A stretch of 64,000 bases of DNA from Gymnopus androsaceus JB14 (lineage: Eukaryota; Basidiomycota; Agaricomycetes; Agaricales; Omphalotaceae): positions 92,730 through 156,729 of the forward strand of contig ML769401.1 in assembly GCA_009733575.1 (NCBI GenBank), given 5' to 3'. This document shows positions 49,393 through 61,260 of the stretch, in pieces. A program made the translations under genes and the position numbers. Below the pieces are notes generated by a model. That model was not told where the DNA came from, did no database searches, and saw nothing but the letters and a program-made list of their open reading frames with translations. The first letter of the stretch is position 1. Each line of letters opens with the position of its first letter.

Positions 49393-50080
49393 ATGAGCTC
49401 GTCTCTTATCCTTCGTTCTACGCTGCCAAGGGCACTCGTACAGCGATCTATTCAAGGTAATTTTGTTCTCCTTAATTAATTCTATACTTAAGCTTTAATA
49501 GTTAGACACGCAACTAGCGACCGATTTGGTTATGTCCCTGGTGGTCGTGCGTAGCATTCTTCTCTCAGTAAAAGGCAATACAATGCTAATCCTACTGCAG
49601 CAATCTACAAGGGCTCCGTGAATGACCCTACATCTTTCCCTACTCCATCCAGGACACACGGCTCGTATCACTGGGCTTTTGAACGTCTTCTCTCCGCTGC
49701 TCTTGTTCCTATGACTGTCGCCGCATTTGCTACAAGTGGAACAAACTACCCCATCCTTGATGGAATCCTTGGTCTCAGTCTTATCATCCACAGTCACATT
49801 GGAGTGGGTACAACTTTGAATCCTCCATAGACAAAAGCTAATTCCTATCCAGTTCGACTCTGCCGTCGTCGACTATCTGCATCCGCGAAAGTTCCCGATT
49901 ATTGGTCCTATCACTACATGGACGCTACGAACAGCAACTGTTGCAACTATGGTTGGGATTTATCAGTTCAACACGAACGATATCGGTGTGTTTATATCTT
50001 CCGTACTAATCTAAGGCAAACGCTCATAGTGCTGCGCTGTAGGTATCACCGAACTGATTACCAAAGTGTGGACTGCATGA
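49393..50080 (+). CDS. SDH4: Succinate dehydrogenase membrane anchor subunit (CybS)
   Basis: Anchors complex II in the inner mitochondrial membrane and helps bind haem b and ubiquinone. Five exons (49393-49456, 49502-49546, 49601-49803, 49853-49985, 50043-50080) give 160 aa. The N-terminus (MSSSLILRSTLPRALVQRS) is an import signal. Then FGYVPGGPIYKGSVNDPT, HGSYHWAFERLLSAALVPMT, LDGILGLSLIIHSHIG (haem-ligand His region), FDSAVVDYLHPRKFP, and the end YQFNTNDIGITELITKVWTA. These match CybS throughout. Exon 2 (45 nt) was chosen because it restores the conserved VPGG block. Confidence 0.95.
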
Positions 50081-50085
50081 GCACT

Positions 50086-51230
50086 GGACATCACGTAGAA
50101 TTATTGCATCGAACTTCCTTCACAAACGGAATACTTGTACATGTTGTACTTTTTCTTTTTTACTGGCATGGCCTCAATACACTCTGATGTAGACGCAGAA
50201 CGTGTTAACCAAGTGATTTTGATTCGTTTTCGATGACTTCCTAAACTCCGCATATGGTTGCCCTTACCTTCGGACATAGAGCACGGACGGATTGCGGACG
50301 GAAAGGAGAGTGTTCTTTCATGGGACTCGATGTCAGAACGTCCGACGAGTTTCCTCTCCGATTCTCCGAGCTGTAGACAACGTAGACCTGTAGAGTCGTG
50401 CGTGTTCTCCTTATTCTCGCCTCAAGAACTAAACCTCAAGTAGTTACTACTTGTCTCAAAACGTATTGAGGGATACAATAATACATACGTCTCCTCTGTT
50501 CTTCTCGAACTGACCGCTCCTTAACAGCTCTCCCAACGCTGCTTCCCAATGGCCACCAGCCGATTGAACATCTCGTTGCGTCTAGGTAACGCTGTAATGA
50601 AATACGCAGTTCCATTCATGTCGATGATCTCCACTAAGAAGAATCTAAGTACAAAGATTAATGCTAAGAGCTCCGAGTACTCACATCCATCAATAACCTT
50701 ATCCCCAGTCGACCACCCAACAGCTATCTTCCCCTTCCACCCAAACCCACCGACCTTCCTAACCTCCCTAATATCATCAATCGCCAAACTCCACACCACC
50801 GTCTCCGCAGGGTTCTCCAGCACCTCCTTCTCCTTCTCTCCCGGATTTCTCATCCCCTTCAAACTCAAGAACCCCGGAAGTCTCGAAAACGCAACCAACG
50901 CTTGTGTTCCCGCCGTACTCACCGTCAACACGCCTTTTTTTCCCTCCCACTTCCCTCTAAACACACTCGGCCCATCGTCCCTCTGCTCCTCTTCAGCCTT
51001 TCCAACAGTCTTCACGATCCCAGTTCGTGCTTTGCCTGATGTAGAGCCCAGGGTGGCTTTGGCCTTTTCGATGCTGAGAACACTGGTGACGCTAATTTTG
51101 GTTGTGGCTTTGACGAGGTCGAGGAGCTTCTTGGAGCGTTTAGGCTTGGTGTTGTCGTCATCGTTCGACTCCGTTTCGTCGTCATCGCCAGCGAGAATAA
51201 GTTGGACTGGAGGTGGAAGCATGCACCTGT
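50086..51230 (+). repeat. Segment duplicated at 61.3-63.6 kb (parental copy)
   Basis: Covers the 3' flank of SDH4, the convergent spacer and the last exons of the DUF3292 gene. The copy 11 kb to the right has the same order but lost nearly all CpG sites, gained insertions and lost an exon boundary. This copy has normal CpG content and an intact gene. Confidence 0.9.
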
Positions 51231-52977
51231 TCCACCTGGTCCGAGTATTCAGGTGGCAAGTCATCAAAGTGCGCTGTAGGAGGTGATGGAGAGGAAGACT
51301 CGCTTGATGTATTATCCTTCGAAGGAGGAGGCGGAGGCAAAGGCGAGTTTTTGGTCTCTCCCAACCGGAGAAGAGTGAGAGTGAGCTGATTGTCTGTAGG
51401 TGCGCCAAGTAGAATAGTGCTATGCAATAATCACGGTCAGTATGTAACAGCACGAATAATAAACCAAATCGACGAACAGACATACTTTCGTATATCCAGA
51501 TACCACCGCCACTGTGTTCCCAATACACGGTCAATATACCTAACTAGATCCAATTCCGCAATTTTATCAAACACTGGCTGACCGAATAAACCCAATCCGA
51601 ATACCGAATGTGAGGCTCCTGTAAATCCATATTCGCGGAAGCACGAGAGAGATTAGGAACATCAGCGCAATCGGAGAAGCTATTCGTATATGCATTGGAA
51701 CGGGTTCGAATGGTGGGGTGGCGGTTAGTGCGCTACAGAAAATAACGATCAAGTTACTACATGCTGGTAGCAAGTAGCAAGTATGCTTGCTTGCTTACTT
51801 TGCAGTCATTTCCCAGATATCCATGATCACGCCAAGAGCACTCATAACGATTCCGACGTTGTCCCACATTGCTTGTTGAACTGGAACAGCTGTCTGCTTC
51901 TCGCTATCTTCTGATATATCCCTAGTCGTCGACGCAGCCCGTTGAGCACCTACTGTACCAGCTACGTCAGTTACATCAGGTTTTACAGGACTCTTGTTGG
52001 CAGGAGAAGGAGGTGATTGATCCTCCTCCTCCTCGTCATGCATGGGACTAGCACCATTTCCTTCCTTCCCTACTGCCACACTAACCGCAATCGTCGACAT
52101 CCCCGTAACAAAATGGTCTGCCTCCCTCTCCTACTGCATCTCCCCTAAAACGTTCCTCTGCACCCGTGATGCCGTCTATGCTGCCCAACCAGCCTGCAGC
52201 GGGTTTCTTCACTTGTCCCGTCTTGGAATCAATTGCCGCTAAAGGAGCAGGAGGGAAGAAGATCGGGCGAGTGGAAGGAGACAGTATGAGTGTTAAGAGA
52301 AAAACAAGGAAAGCCGGTACGAGTAGGTCTTTGTACCACGATGTAAAGTACACAAAGCAGAAACAGGCAGTCCGCGATGTTTCGGTCCAGGATCTAATAC
52401 GAGCGATGTGTTTCAAGGTAGAAGCGATACCGACAACGATGGTGAGGTAGAATCGTTCGAGTGCGCTACGGAGTTTGTCTGGAGAGTAAGTATCTCCTGA
52501 GATGGCAGATGTGCAGTCTAGAACGCCAGGAGGAGGATCTGGAATGCGTCTGAGATGGAATACTTGCTATGATAATATTTTGCCAGTGAGCTTAAGCATA
52601 TGGAATAGAGAATACTAAATCGTCACCTTGTTGAACCTCCGTACCAGAATCCATAAATTTTCATTATTGATTCCTTCAACCACGGGTACAGGCACTCTGA
52701 AGCGGAGGGTGAACATAAATCAATAACTCGAACTTTCAAGGAGCGAACATACATACTTTGGATCCTCGCTCCAGCCCAGATCTTCAGTCTCTGGATCTCG
52801 AGATCTAGTTCTGTCACCTTTTGCAATTGCTGGAGGTTGAGATACAGTTGGTACTTCAGCAACGCGATCATGGTGTTTCGTAGCTCTTTGAGCTTCAAAA
52901 GCAGATGCACCATACGGGAGTTCTTCCGCAGTAGGAGGAAGACTGTTGCCCAAATCTTGAGAAATCATCGACGCCAT
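50521..52977 (-). CDS. DUF3292-family membrane protein
   Basis: Uncharacterised fungal integral membrane family (DUF3292, PF11696), with a GRAM/PH-like C-terminal part. ATG at 52975-52977. Hydrophilic start (MASMISQDLGNSLPPTAEEL..), then VPVPVVEGINNENLWILVRRFNK, KHIARIRSWTETSRTACFCFVYFTSWYKDLLVP (membrane), STRPIFFPPAPLAAIDSKTGQVKKP, ..AVPVQQAMWDNVGIVMSALG, RIASPIALMFLISLVLP (membrane), GQPVFDKIAELDLVRYID, a Pro/Ser-rich linker, and the C-terminal domain FRGKWEGKKGVLTVST..VIDGLEIIDMNGTAYFITALPRRNEMFNRLVAIGKQRW. Multi-exon with small introns. Function unknown. A truncated, decayed duplicate of the 3' part lies at 62.25-63.6 kb. Confidence 0.88.
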
Positions 52978-54164
52978 CGAGGTTGAAGTCTGGGTTGAGT
53001 TAACTAAGACGACATTCTTATGAGCCTGGCGCTGACGCGCTCAGGACTCGATGCGTCGTCATGCGATTCAAGTGAAAACTGTATGAAGGTAAACTAATGT
53101 GGAGTCGTAAAGGCTACGGTGAAATGCTAACTCACTGGCTTTGAAAGCTTCTATAGAAAGGATTAGCCATGTTACATGTACCGGAAGATAGAAAGGAAAG
53201 TCTTGATGTCAAATTCAAACGCACAGACGTCTAACTTGGCGCTCTACTACATACAATCAAATATTATCATTCTTTTTTCGAAACATTGGACATCCTTCGG
53301 ATGGTATCGGACTACTCTCCCGTAGGCAGATGCTATATATGATGATTGTTTGAAAAAATGATATAGAGTCTGCAGTTTTTGAATCGGGTGGGTACCATAG
53401 ATGTTAACAAAGATCAGCAAATCATTTGACTAAGTGCCTCCGACAATTCTTCTAGTCTGTTCATTTTTCTTTGTAAATCACCTCTTTCTCTACTTATCAT
53501 GATGGCCAATGAAATTAAGAAAGAAGTGACCCTATACAATTCTGGAAAATTATGGGGTTGTCAAGTGGCCTCTTCTTGCATCTACTACCTCCACCTGAAG
53601 GTCTAGAGGAATTGCTTTCCCTCCTGCTCATCCAGGAATCAACCTCAGGACTGATTATAATAATAGTATATAACCCTTCTAAGATGCTGAGCGCTGAGCC
53701 TTAGCCTAAAGATGTCAGTAATTCTGTGGGTGGGTTCATTTTGTTACTTATCAGTGCCCTTCACGAAGCTATGAAGGTATATGGTTTACACAGATTCAGT
53801 ATCCCGATTCCAAATGCATTGGATACAGAAGAAGTACCAGTATCGGTGTTCGCTGGTATACATGCTGGGACGCTATCGATGCTGGTTCATTAGGTTTAGA
53901 TGTTCACTACAGCTCACAAAAAGTCACAGATCCCCATCAATAGTAAGTAACTCAATGGTAGATCAACATTGAATAATTGATTGTGCTGCCAGCCTGACTG
54001 TTGTGTACTTATGCTCCATTATGCAAGATAGTACGGGACCAGACGACCTTCCAGACCCATTGATCACGTGGGGCCTGCCCTAAAGATCATTTGATCAGTG
54101 AATACGATGTGACAGTGTGACAGGCTCGCTCTTGATCTCTAACCACCACCATCCATCATCCAAC
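52978..54164. other. Spacer upstream of the STAND locus
   Basis: AT-rich, with no supported gene. A 63-codon frame at 53781-53972 lacks context. Confidence 0.45.
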
Positions 54165-56737
54165 ATGTTTCATCAAGCTCACAATTTTTCTATCTATGGT
54201 GGCCAATTTATCTTTAATCAAGAACCTAGCTGGTTCTTTTGAATCACCTCTCAGTCAGAATGCCACTATAACTTACGAGTAAGTAGATTTCTTTAATTTT
54301 GCAGAGTGGTATATTCAAGTTTGTGAACAAGAAAAATCAAACTTGCAACCCAGGCTGCCCCTACTGATTTTCACTGGCAGAGAGGGGCTGGTTGCAGAGG
54401 CTGTTCATGAACTTACTGGCAAAAGCAAACAGGCTCATATTGCCATTTTGGGAGTAGGAGGGATTGGAAAAACAGCTTTGGCCTTGCACATCATGAAAAA
54501 CAAGGCTGTCATGGACAAGTTCAAGGACAAAAGTTACTTTATGCCCTGTGAAATTTGCTCTGATGCCTCTAGTCTCATTCAAGGGATGCTTCAAGCATTG
54601 GGATTGTCAGTTACTGAGGGGCATGATCCATATAAAACATTCCAAAATTACCTATGGCTATCCCAAGATCCAATACTGCTTGTCTTGGACAACTTTGAAA
54701 CACCATGGAACACAAGTGGTGATCAAACAGCTGTTCAGAATCTTATTGAGTGGATATGTGATCAGGAGCTGGTCTCTGTAGTGCTGACAATGAGAGCTAC
54801 TGATGGACCAGGATCCCACAGGTGGTACAAATTAGGAGGCCACTCAGGTTTGCCCACACTTGACTTGGAGCCAGCTAGACAAGCTTTTATGTTGATCTCC
54901 AATTCTCAAAGTGAGAATATAGAGAGCTTAGACTGGTTATTGAAGGAGGTTGACTGCATGCCACTGGCAATCCTTATCATTGCACAGCTAAAGAGGCATC
55001 TCTCCTTGAATACATTGATGAAGAGATGGAATGAGCAGAAAGACAAGGATGCTTAAAGCTGGACCAGCATCCTAGTCGACATAGTAGTGTGTCTATTCAG
55101 TATTGATATATCCCTGCAAATGCTGGTGAGATCTCCAAATAGGGAGTGCATTAAAATTCTGCCCATATTGTCCTTTTTGCCAAATGGGGTTCCACAGTGG
55201 CAAGAGACTTTGGCACAGTTAGTAGTTGAATCTGACATTGACCTTGAAGTCTCAGTTATTTCTCTTCTTGAGTCAGCTCTCATCTTATCAGGAAAATGAC
55301 TGTCTTAAAATGCTGTCACCCATTCGAGAAGATGTACAAATCAAGTATCCCACTCAAGAAAGCCACTTGAGCCAAATGAGCAGATACTATGTGAAGCTCA
55401 TTAAGGGATCATTTCCCTGCACAGAACCAGGATGTGATTGAAGTCCACAGCAGCAATATCACAAAGGTCCTTGAAACACTATTACATAAGTCAACTCAGG
55501 GAGAGATATCTGGATGGCCTTTATAACTTTGCAGAATATGGTAAATTCTCCTCCAATCAGCCTTCAATTGATTGATGTTGCACTTGCTCAAATGTGGGAT
55601 CAGGGCTTTGAGGAAGAATAAAGCTGAGATTTTTGAAAGAGGAAGATTATCCTGGATGGGATATCATCAAAGAGCAAAAACAGAAATTGAAATAATCCAA
55701 TGGAAACTCAGGACACAAACATTCATGAGCATGAAGAAAGCAAAGCAAACAATAATGCAAAATGTCTTCAAAGGCTGGGAGATATTTGCAGAATGCAAAG
55801 TGAATATTCTGAGGCTAAATTACTTCTCACTGAGGCCAAAACCCAATTTGAGAAGGTTGGTCATCAGCTTGGAGCTGCCCAGTGTATTCAAAGTCTGGGA
55901 GATATTTGCAGAATGCAAAGTGAATATTCTGAGGCTAAATTACTTCTCACTGAGGCCAAAACCCAATTTGAGAAGGTTGGTGATCAGCTTGGAGCTGCCC
56001 AGTGTATTCAAAGTCTGGGAGATATTTGCAGAATGCAAAGTGAATATTCTGAGGCTAAATTACTTCTCACTGAGGCCAAAACCCAATTTGAGAAGGTTGG
56101 TCATCAGCTTGGAGCTGCCCAGTGTATTCAAAGTCTGGGAGATATTTGCAGAATGCAAAGTGAATATTCTGAGGCTAAATTACTTCTCACTGAGGCCAAA
56201 ACCCAATTTGAGAAGGTTGGTGATCAGCTTGGAGCTGCCCAGTGTATTCAAAGTCTGGGAGATATTTGCAGAATGCAAAGTGAATATTCTGAGGCTAAAT
56301 TACTTCTCACTGAGGCCAAAACCCAATTTGAGAAGGTTGGTGATCAGCTTGGAGCTGCCCAGTGTATTCAAAGTCTGGGAGATATTTGCAGAATGCAAAG
56401 TGAATATTCTGAGGCTAAATTACTTCTCACTGAGGCCAAAACCCAATTTGAGAAGGTTGGTGATCAGCTTGGAGCTGCCCAGTGTATTCAAAGTCTGGGA
56501 GATATTTGCAGAATGCAAAGTGAATATTCTGAGGCTAAATTACTTCTCACTGAGGCCAAAACCCAATTTGAGAAGGTTGGTCGATCAGCTTGGAGCTGCC
56601 CAGTGTATTCAAAGTCTGGGAAGATATTTGCAGGAATGCAAAGTGAATATTCTGAGGCTAAATTACTTCTCACTGAGGCCAAAACCCAATTTGAGAAGGT
56701 TGGTCATCAGCTTGGAGCTGCCCAGTGTATTCAAAGT
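54165..56737 (+). pseudogene. STAND NTPase-TPR gene, copy A (broken)
   Basis: An N-terminal leader MFHQAHNFSIYGGQFIF, typical of agaricomycete NLR-like proteins, begins at 54165. After a likely intron, 54343-55056 reads an NB-ARC/NACHT-like domain: IFTGREGLVAEAVHELTG, Walker A ILGVGGIGKTAL (about 54452-54480), Walker B ILLVLDNFETPW, VVLTMRATDGPGS, and the MPLAILIIAQLKRHLSL helix. Compared with copy B, single-base indels (AAAGAC for AAGAC near 55040, then others around 55075, 55285, 55400 and 55620) cut the frame. Eight 120-bp TPR units follow (55775-56737); the last carries three 1-nt insertions. Either a pseudogene or an assembly consensus with errors. Confidence 0.7.
55775..56737 (+). repeat. 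TPR minisatellite array A, eight 120-bp units
   Basis: Units start at 55775, 55895, 56015, 56135, 56255, 56375, 56495 and about 56616. The first seven are identical apart from a CAT/GAT (H/D) alternation. Each encodes a 40-aa tetratricopeptide-type repeat (LGDICRMQSEYSEAKLLL..). Confidence 0.95.
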
Positions 56738-59700
56738 CCTCTTCAAGCATTGGGATTGTCAGTTACTGAGGGCATGATCCATATAAAACATTCCAAAATT
56801 ACCTATGGCTATCCCAAGATCCAATACTGCTTGTTTTGGACAACTTTGAAACACCATGGAACACAAATGGTGATCAAACAGCTGTTCAGAATCTTATTGA
56901 GTGGATATGTGATCAGGAGCTGGTCTCTGTAGTGCTGACAATGAGAGCTACTGATGGACCAGCATCCCACAGGTGGTACAAATTAGGAGGTCACTTGGGT
57001 TTGCCCACACTTGACTTGGAGCCAGCTAGACAAGCTTTTATGTTGATCTCCAATTCCCAAAGTGAGAATATAGGGAACTTGGACCAGCTATTGAAGGAGG
57101 TTGACTGCATGCCATTGGCAATTCTTATCATTGCACAACTAAAGAGGCACCTCTCCTTGAATACATTGATGAGGAAATGGAATGAGCAGAAGACAAGGAT
57201 GCTTAAAGCTGGACCAGCATCCAGTCGGCACAGTAGTGTATCTATCAGTATTGATATATCCCTGCAAATGCTGGTGAAATCTCCAAATAGGGAGTGCATT
57301 AAAATTCTGCCCATATTGTCCTTTTTGCCGAATGGGGTTCCACAGTGGCAAGAGACTTTGGCACAGCTAGTAGTTGAGTCTGACATTGACCTTGAAGTCT
57401 CAGTCATTTCTCTTCTTGAGTCAGCTCTCATCTATCAGGAAAATGACTGTCTTAAAATGCTGTCACCCATTCGAGAAGATGTACAAATCAAGTATCCCAC
57501 TCAAGAAAGCCACTTGAGCCAAATGGGCAGATACTATATGAAGCTATTAAGGGATCATTTCCCTGGACAGAGCCAGGATGTTATTGAAGTCCACAGCAGC
57601 AATATCACAAAGGTCCTTGGAACACTAATACAAACTCCAACTTGGAGAGAATATCTGGATGGTGTTTATAACTTTGAAGAATATAGTAAATTCTCCTCAA
57701 TCAGCCTTCAATTGATTGATGTTGCACTTACTCAAATGTGGGATGAGGACTTTGAGGAAGAAATAAAGCTGAGATTTTTAAAAGAGAGGGGATTATCCTG
57801 GATGGGATATTATCAAAGAGCAAAAACAGAAATTGAAATAATCCAATGGAAACTCAAGGACACAAACATTCATGAGCATGAAGAAAGCAAAGCAAACAAT
57901 AATGCAAAATGTCTTCAAAGGCTGGGAGATATTTGCAGAATGCAAGATGAATATTCTGAGGCTAAATTACTTCTCACTGAGGCAAAAACCCAATTTGAGA
58001 AGGTTGGTGCTCAGCTTGGAGCTGCCCAGTGTATTCAAAGTTTGGGAGATATTTGCAGAATGCAAGATGAATATTCTGAGGCTAAATTACTTCTCACTGA
58101 GGCCAAAACCCAATTTGAGAAGGTTGGTCATCAGGTTGGAGCTGCCCAGTGTATTCGAAGTCTGGGAGATATTTGCAGAATGCAAGATGAATATTCTGAG
58201 GCTAAATTACTTCTCACTGAGGCCAAAACCCAATTTGAGAAGCTTGGTCATCAGGTTGGAGCTGCCCAGTGTATTAAAAGTCTGGGAGATATTTGCAGAA
58301 TGCAAAGTGAATATTCTGAGGCTAAATTACTTCTCACTGAGGCCAAAACCCAATTTGAGAAGGTTGGTGATCAGCTTGGAGCTGCACAGTGTATTCAAAG
58401 TCTGGGAGATATTTGCAGAATGCAAGATGAATATTCTGAGGCTAAATTACTTCTCACTGAGGCCAAAACCCAATTTGAGAAGGTTGGTGATCAGCTTGGA
58501 GCTGCCCAGTGTATTCAAAGTCTGGGAAATATTTGCAGAACGCAAAGTGAATATTCTGAGGCTAAATTACTTCTCACTGAGGCCAAAACCCAATTTGAGA
58601 AGCTTGGTCATCAGCTTGGAGCTGCCCAGTGTATTCGAAGTCTGGGAGATATTTGCAGAATGCCAAGTGAATATTCTGAGGCTAAATTACTTCTCACTGA
58701 GGCCAAAACCCGATTTGAGAAGGTTGGTCATCAGCTTGGAGCTGCCCAGTGTATTCAAAGTCTGGGAGATATTTGCAGAATGCAAAGTGAATATTCTGAG
58801 GCTAAATTACTTCTCACTGAGGCCAAAACCCAATTTGAGAAGCTTGGTCATCAGGTTGGAGCTGCCCAGTGTATTCGAAGTCTGGGAGATATTTGCAGAA
58901 TGCAAAGTGAATATTCTGAGGCTAAATTACTTCTCACTGAGGCCAAAACCCGATTTGAGAAGGTTGGTCATCAGCTTGGAGCTGCCCAGTGTATTCAAAG
59001 TCTGGGAGATATTTGCAGAATGCAAAGTGAATATTCTGAGGCTAAATTACTTCTCACTGAGGCCAAAACCCAATTTGAGAAGCTTGGTCATCAGGTTGGA
59101 GCTGCCCAGTGTATTCGAAGTCTGGGAGATATTTGCAGAATGCAAAGTGAATATTCTGAGGCTAAATTACTTCTCACTGAGGCCAAAACCCAATTTGAGA
59201 AGGTTGGTGATCAGCTTGGAGCTGCCCAGTGTATTAAAAGTCTGGGAGATATTTGCAGAATGCAAAGTGAATATTCTGAGGCTAAATTACTTCTCACTGA
59301 GGCCAAAACCCGATTTGAGAAGGTTGGTCATCAGCTTGGAGCTGCCCAGTGTATTCAAAGTCTGGGAAATATTTGCAGAATGCAAAGTGAATATTCTGAG
59401 GCTAAATTACTTCTCACTGAGGCCAAAACCCAATTTGAGAAGCTTGGTCATCAGCTTGGAGCTGCCCAGTGTATTCGAAGTCTGGGAGATATTTGCAGAA
59501 TGCAAAGTGAATATTCTGAGGCTAAATTACTTCTCACTGAGGCCAAAACCCAATTTGAGAAGGTTGGTGATCAGGTTGGAGCTGCCCAGTGTATTCGAAG
59601 TCTGGGAGATATTTGCAGAATGCAAAGTGAATATTCTGAGGCTAAATTACTTCTCACTGAGGCCAAAACCCAATTTGAGAAGCTTGGTCATCAGCTTGGA

Positions 59701-60120
59701 GCTGCCCAGTGTATTCAAAGTCTGGGAGATATTTGCAGAATGCAAAGTGAATATTCTGAGGCTAAATTACTTCTCACTGAGGCCAAAACCCAATTTGAGA
59801 AGCTTGGTCATCAGCTTGGAGCTGCCCAGTGTATTCAAAGTCTGGGAGATATTTGCAGAATGCAAGATGAATATTCTGAGGCTCAATTACTTCTCACTGA
59901 GGCCAAAACCCAATTTGAGAAGGTTAATGATCAGCTTGGAGCTGCCCAGTGTATTCAAAGTCTACATGATATTTCTTGGCAGCACCTTGGTGACTCTTCA
60001 GAGACTTCACTTGCAAACAAGGCAAATCATCACCTCACTGTGGGTAGACTACAGCAAGCAATTAGTTCCATTAGCAAGGCAACTAAAAGAATCTTGAGAC
60101 CAAACAAAGATATACAATGA
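56738..60120 (+). CDS. STAND NTPase-TPR gene, copy B (lacks the P-loop)
   Basis: Copy B begins abruptly at 56738, inside the NTPase domain (LQALGLSVTEG), directly after array A, and continues to a TGA at 60118-60120. A missing G near 56781 shifts the first 30 codons. From about 56785 the frame is open: FQNYLWLSQDP-ILLVLDNFETPW (Walker B), VVLTMRATDGPAS, VDCMPLAILIIAQL, a winged-helix-like part (ISLQMLVKSPNRECIKILPILSFLP), a helical linker, 17 TPR units of 40 aa and a degenerate 18th (LHDISWQHLGDSS..), ending RPNKDIQ. No Walker A is present. STAND/TPR proteins sense ligands and signal in fungal heterokaryon incompatibility or defence. Without a P-loop this copy would need fusion to copy A or act as a decoy (inference). 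No methionine start is evident. Confidence 0.65.
57922..59961 (+). repeat. TPR minisatellite array B, seventeen 120-bp units
   Basis: Exact 120-bp period from 57922 to 59842. Units differ at few positions: AGTGAA/GATGAA (S/D), GTT/CTT (V/L), CAA/CGA (Q/R), ATG/ACG (M/T), CAT/GAT. The alternation of VG and LG units (V-L-V-L) suggests duplication of two-unit blocks. Confidence 0.95.
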
Positions 60121-61260
60121 GATGCTATGATTCATGAACTATACCTTATATTTATTTACCAATTGGTATTTGAAATCCAGACTCAACAATCCCATTTTTT
60201 GTACATTTTCACTGTAAATTCTGTATTATATATGCCATGCATATGCAACTCATTGGACTGTAACAATGTTAGAATTTTTCAAAAAAAAAAACAGGTGAGA
60301 CTACAATTCAGCTGTGTTAGGCTGTGTTGCAAATGTCCTGTTGACAAGATGTTGGATTGATAGTGAGTATGTAATTTACTGCTGTCGGTGGTTCTATGCT
60401 AACAATGTCCGCTTGGCAGAAGTTCCAATCAGATTTTCAGGCAACTCGAGAATAGTTAAAGTAGTTGATGAGAAGTTGTAATGTTCAATCATTAGCATCG
60501 AGGTTGTTATAGATAACGTGTATGTTCAATTATGATTGAACCCTAGGGTTCGAGACATAGATCGAGAGAACAAGAGAGAGAAAGCAATAAGAGGAATCCA
60601 AGTATATTGAGCAAAATATCTAGTCTAACGGTACAAGAGGTCTTAGTTAGCTTATACAGAGGTGTCAGCCATGAACACAAGGCCTGGCGCGGTTGCAAAG
60701 CTCCTGCACAGGCACTGCACAACTAGGCCACCATCTGCAAAGCAAATGGTTTGCTAAACATTGATGAGGGGGTTGTATTGTAGAACATAGATACAACCCT
60801 TGACACTAGATGAAGATTAAGTAAACAAAAATATAGGTAATTGTATATGGAGGCTGAACAATTTAAGAGCAAAGGTTGATAATCGAAAGGAAAGAAGTGG
60901 ACAAAAGGTGAGGAATGCACAGCATGCAGACTTGTGATAGCTGTGGAAATAATGCCAATGACATGTAGTAGGATAAACATCATTGGGGTTATGTATTGAT
61001 GATGCCAAAGGACCCTGTAACCAATGAGTCAAAAAGAATTGATTGTATGCATTATCTTGTTGTAGAGAGAGATACAAGTGGCTCCAGAAGGGGATATTGC
61101 CAGAAAAGAAAGTGAGCAGGATGTTTGACAAAATCAATGTGCAATAGAAGGATCAAAGCATTAGGAAGCATGAAACTTCCTAACATTACCCCCTCCTTAA
61201 GACTGAAATCCCATCTGAAATGCACTCACTTTAAGGGTACTAAGTTGTGCAGAAGGATAA
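60121..61260. other. Spacer after the STAND locus
   Basis: AT-rich, with no supported gene. Short minus-strand frames at 60723-61137 lack motifs. Confidence 0.45.

Noticed and set aside
50549..51286. 245-codon plus-strand frame
   Set aside because: Antisense to the DUF3292 gene, whose exons match a known family on the minus strand.
55572..56777. 401-codon forward frame over TPR array A
   Set aside because: Same effect as in array B: a stop-free second frame of an exact 120-bp repeat.
55775..59961. Regular 120-bp repeats considered as a CRISPR-like or satellite array
   Set aside because: There are no unique spacers, and the units are contiguous, coding and in frame with a STAND domain.
57872..60097. 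741-codon forward frame over TPR array B
   Set aside because: It is the second frame of the 120-bp repeats. The frame encoding the TPR consensus continues from the NTPase domain and ends in a non-repeat tail, so it is the real one.
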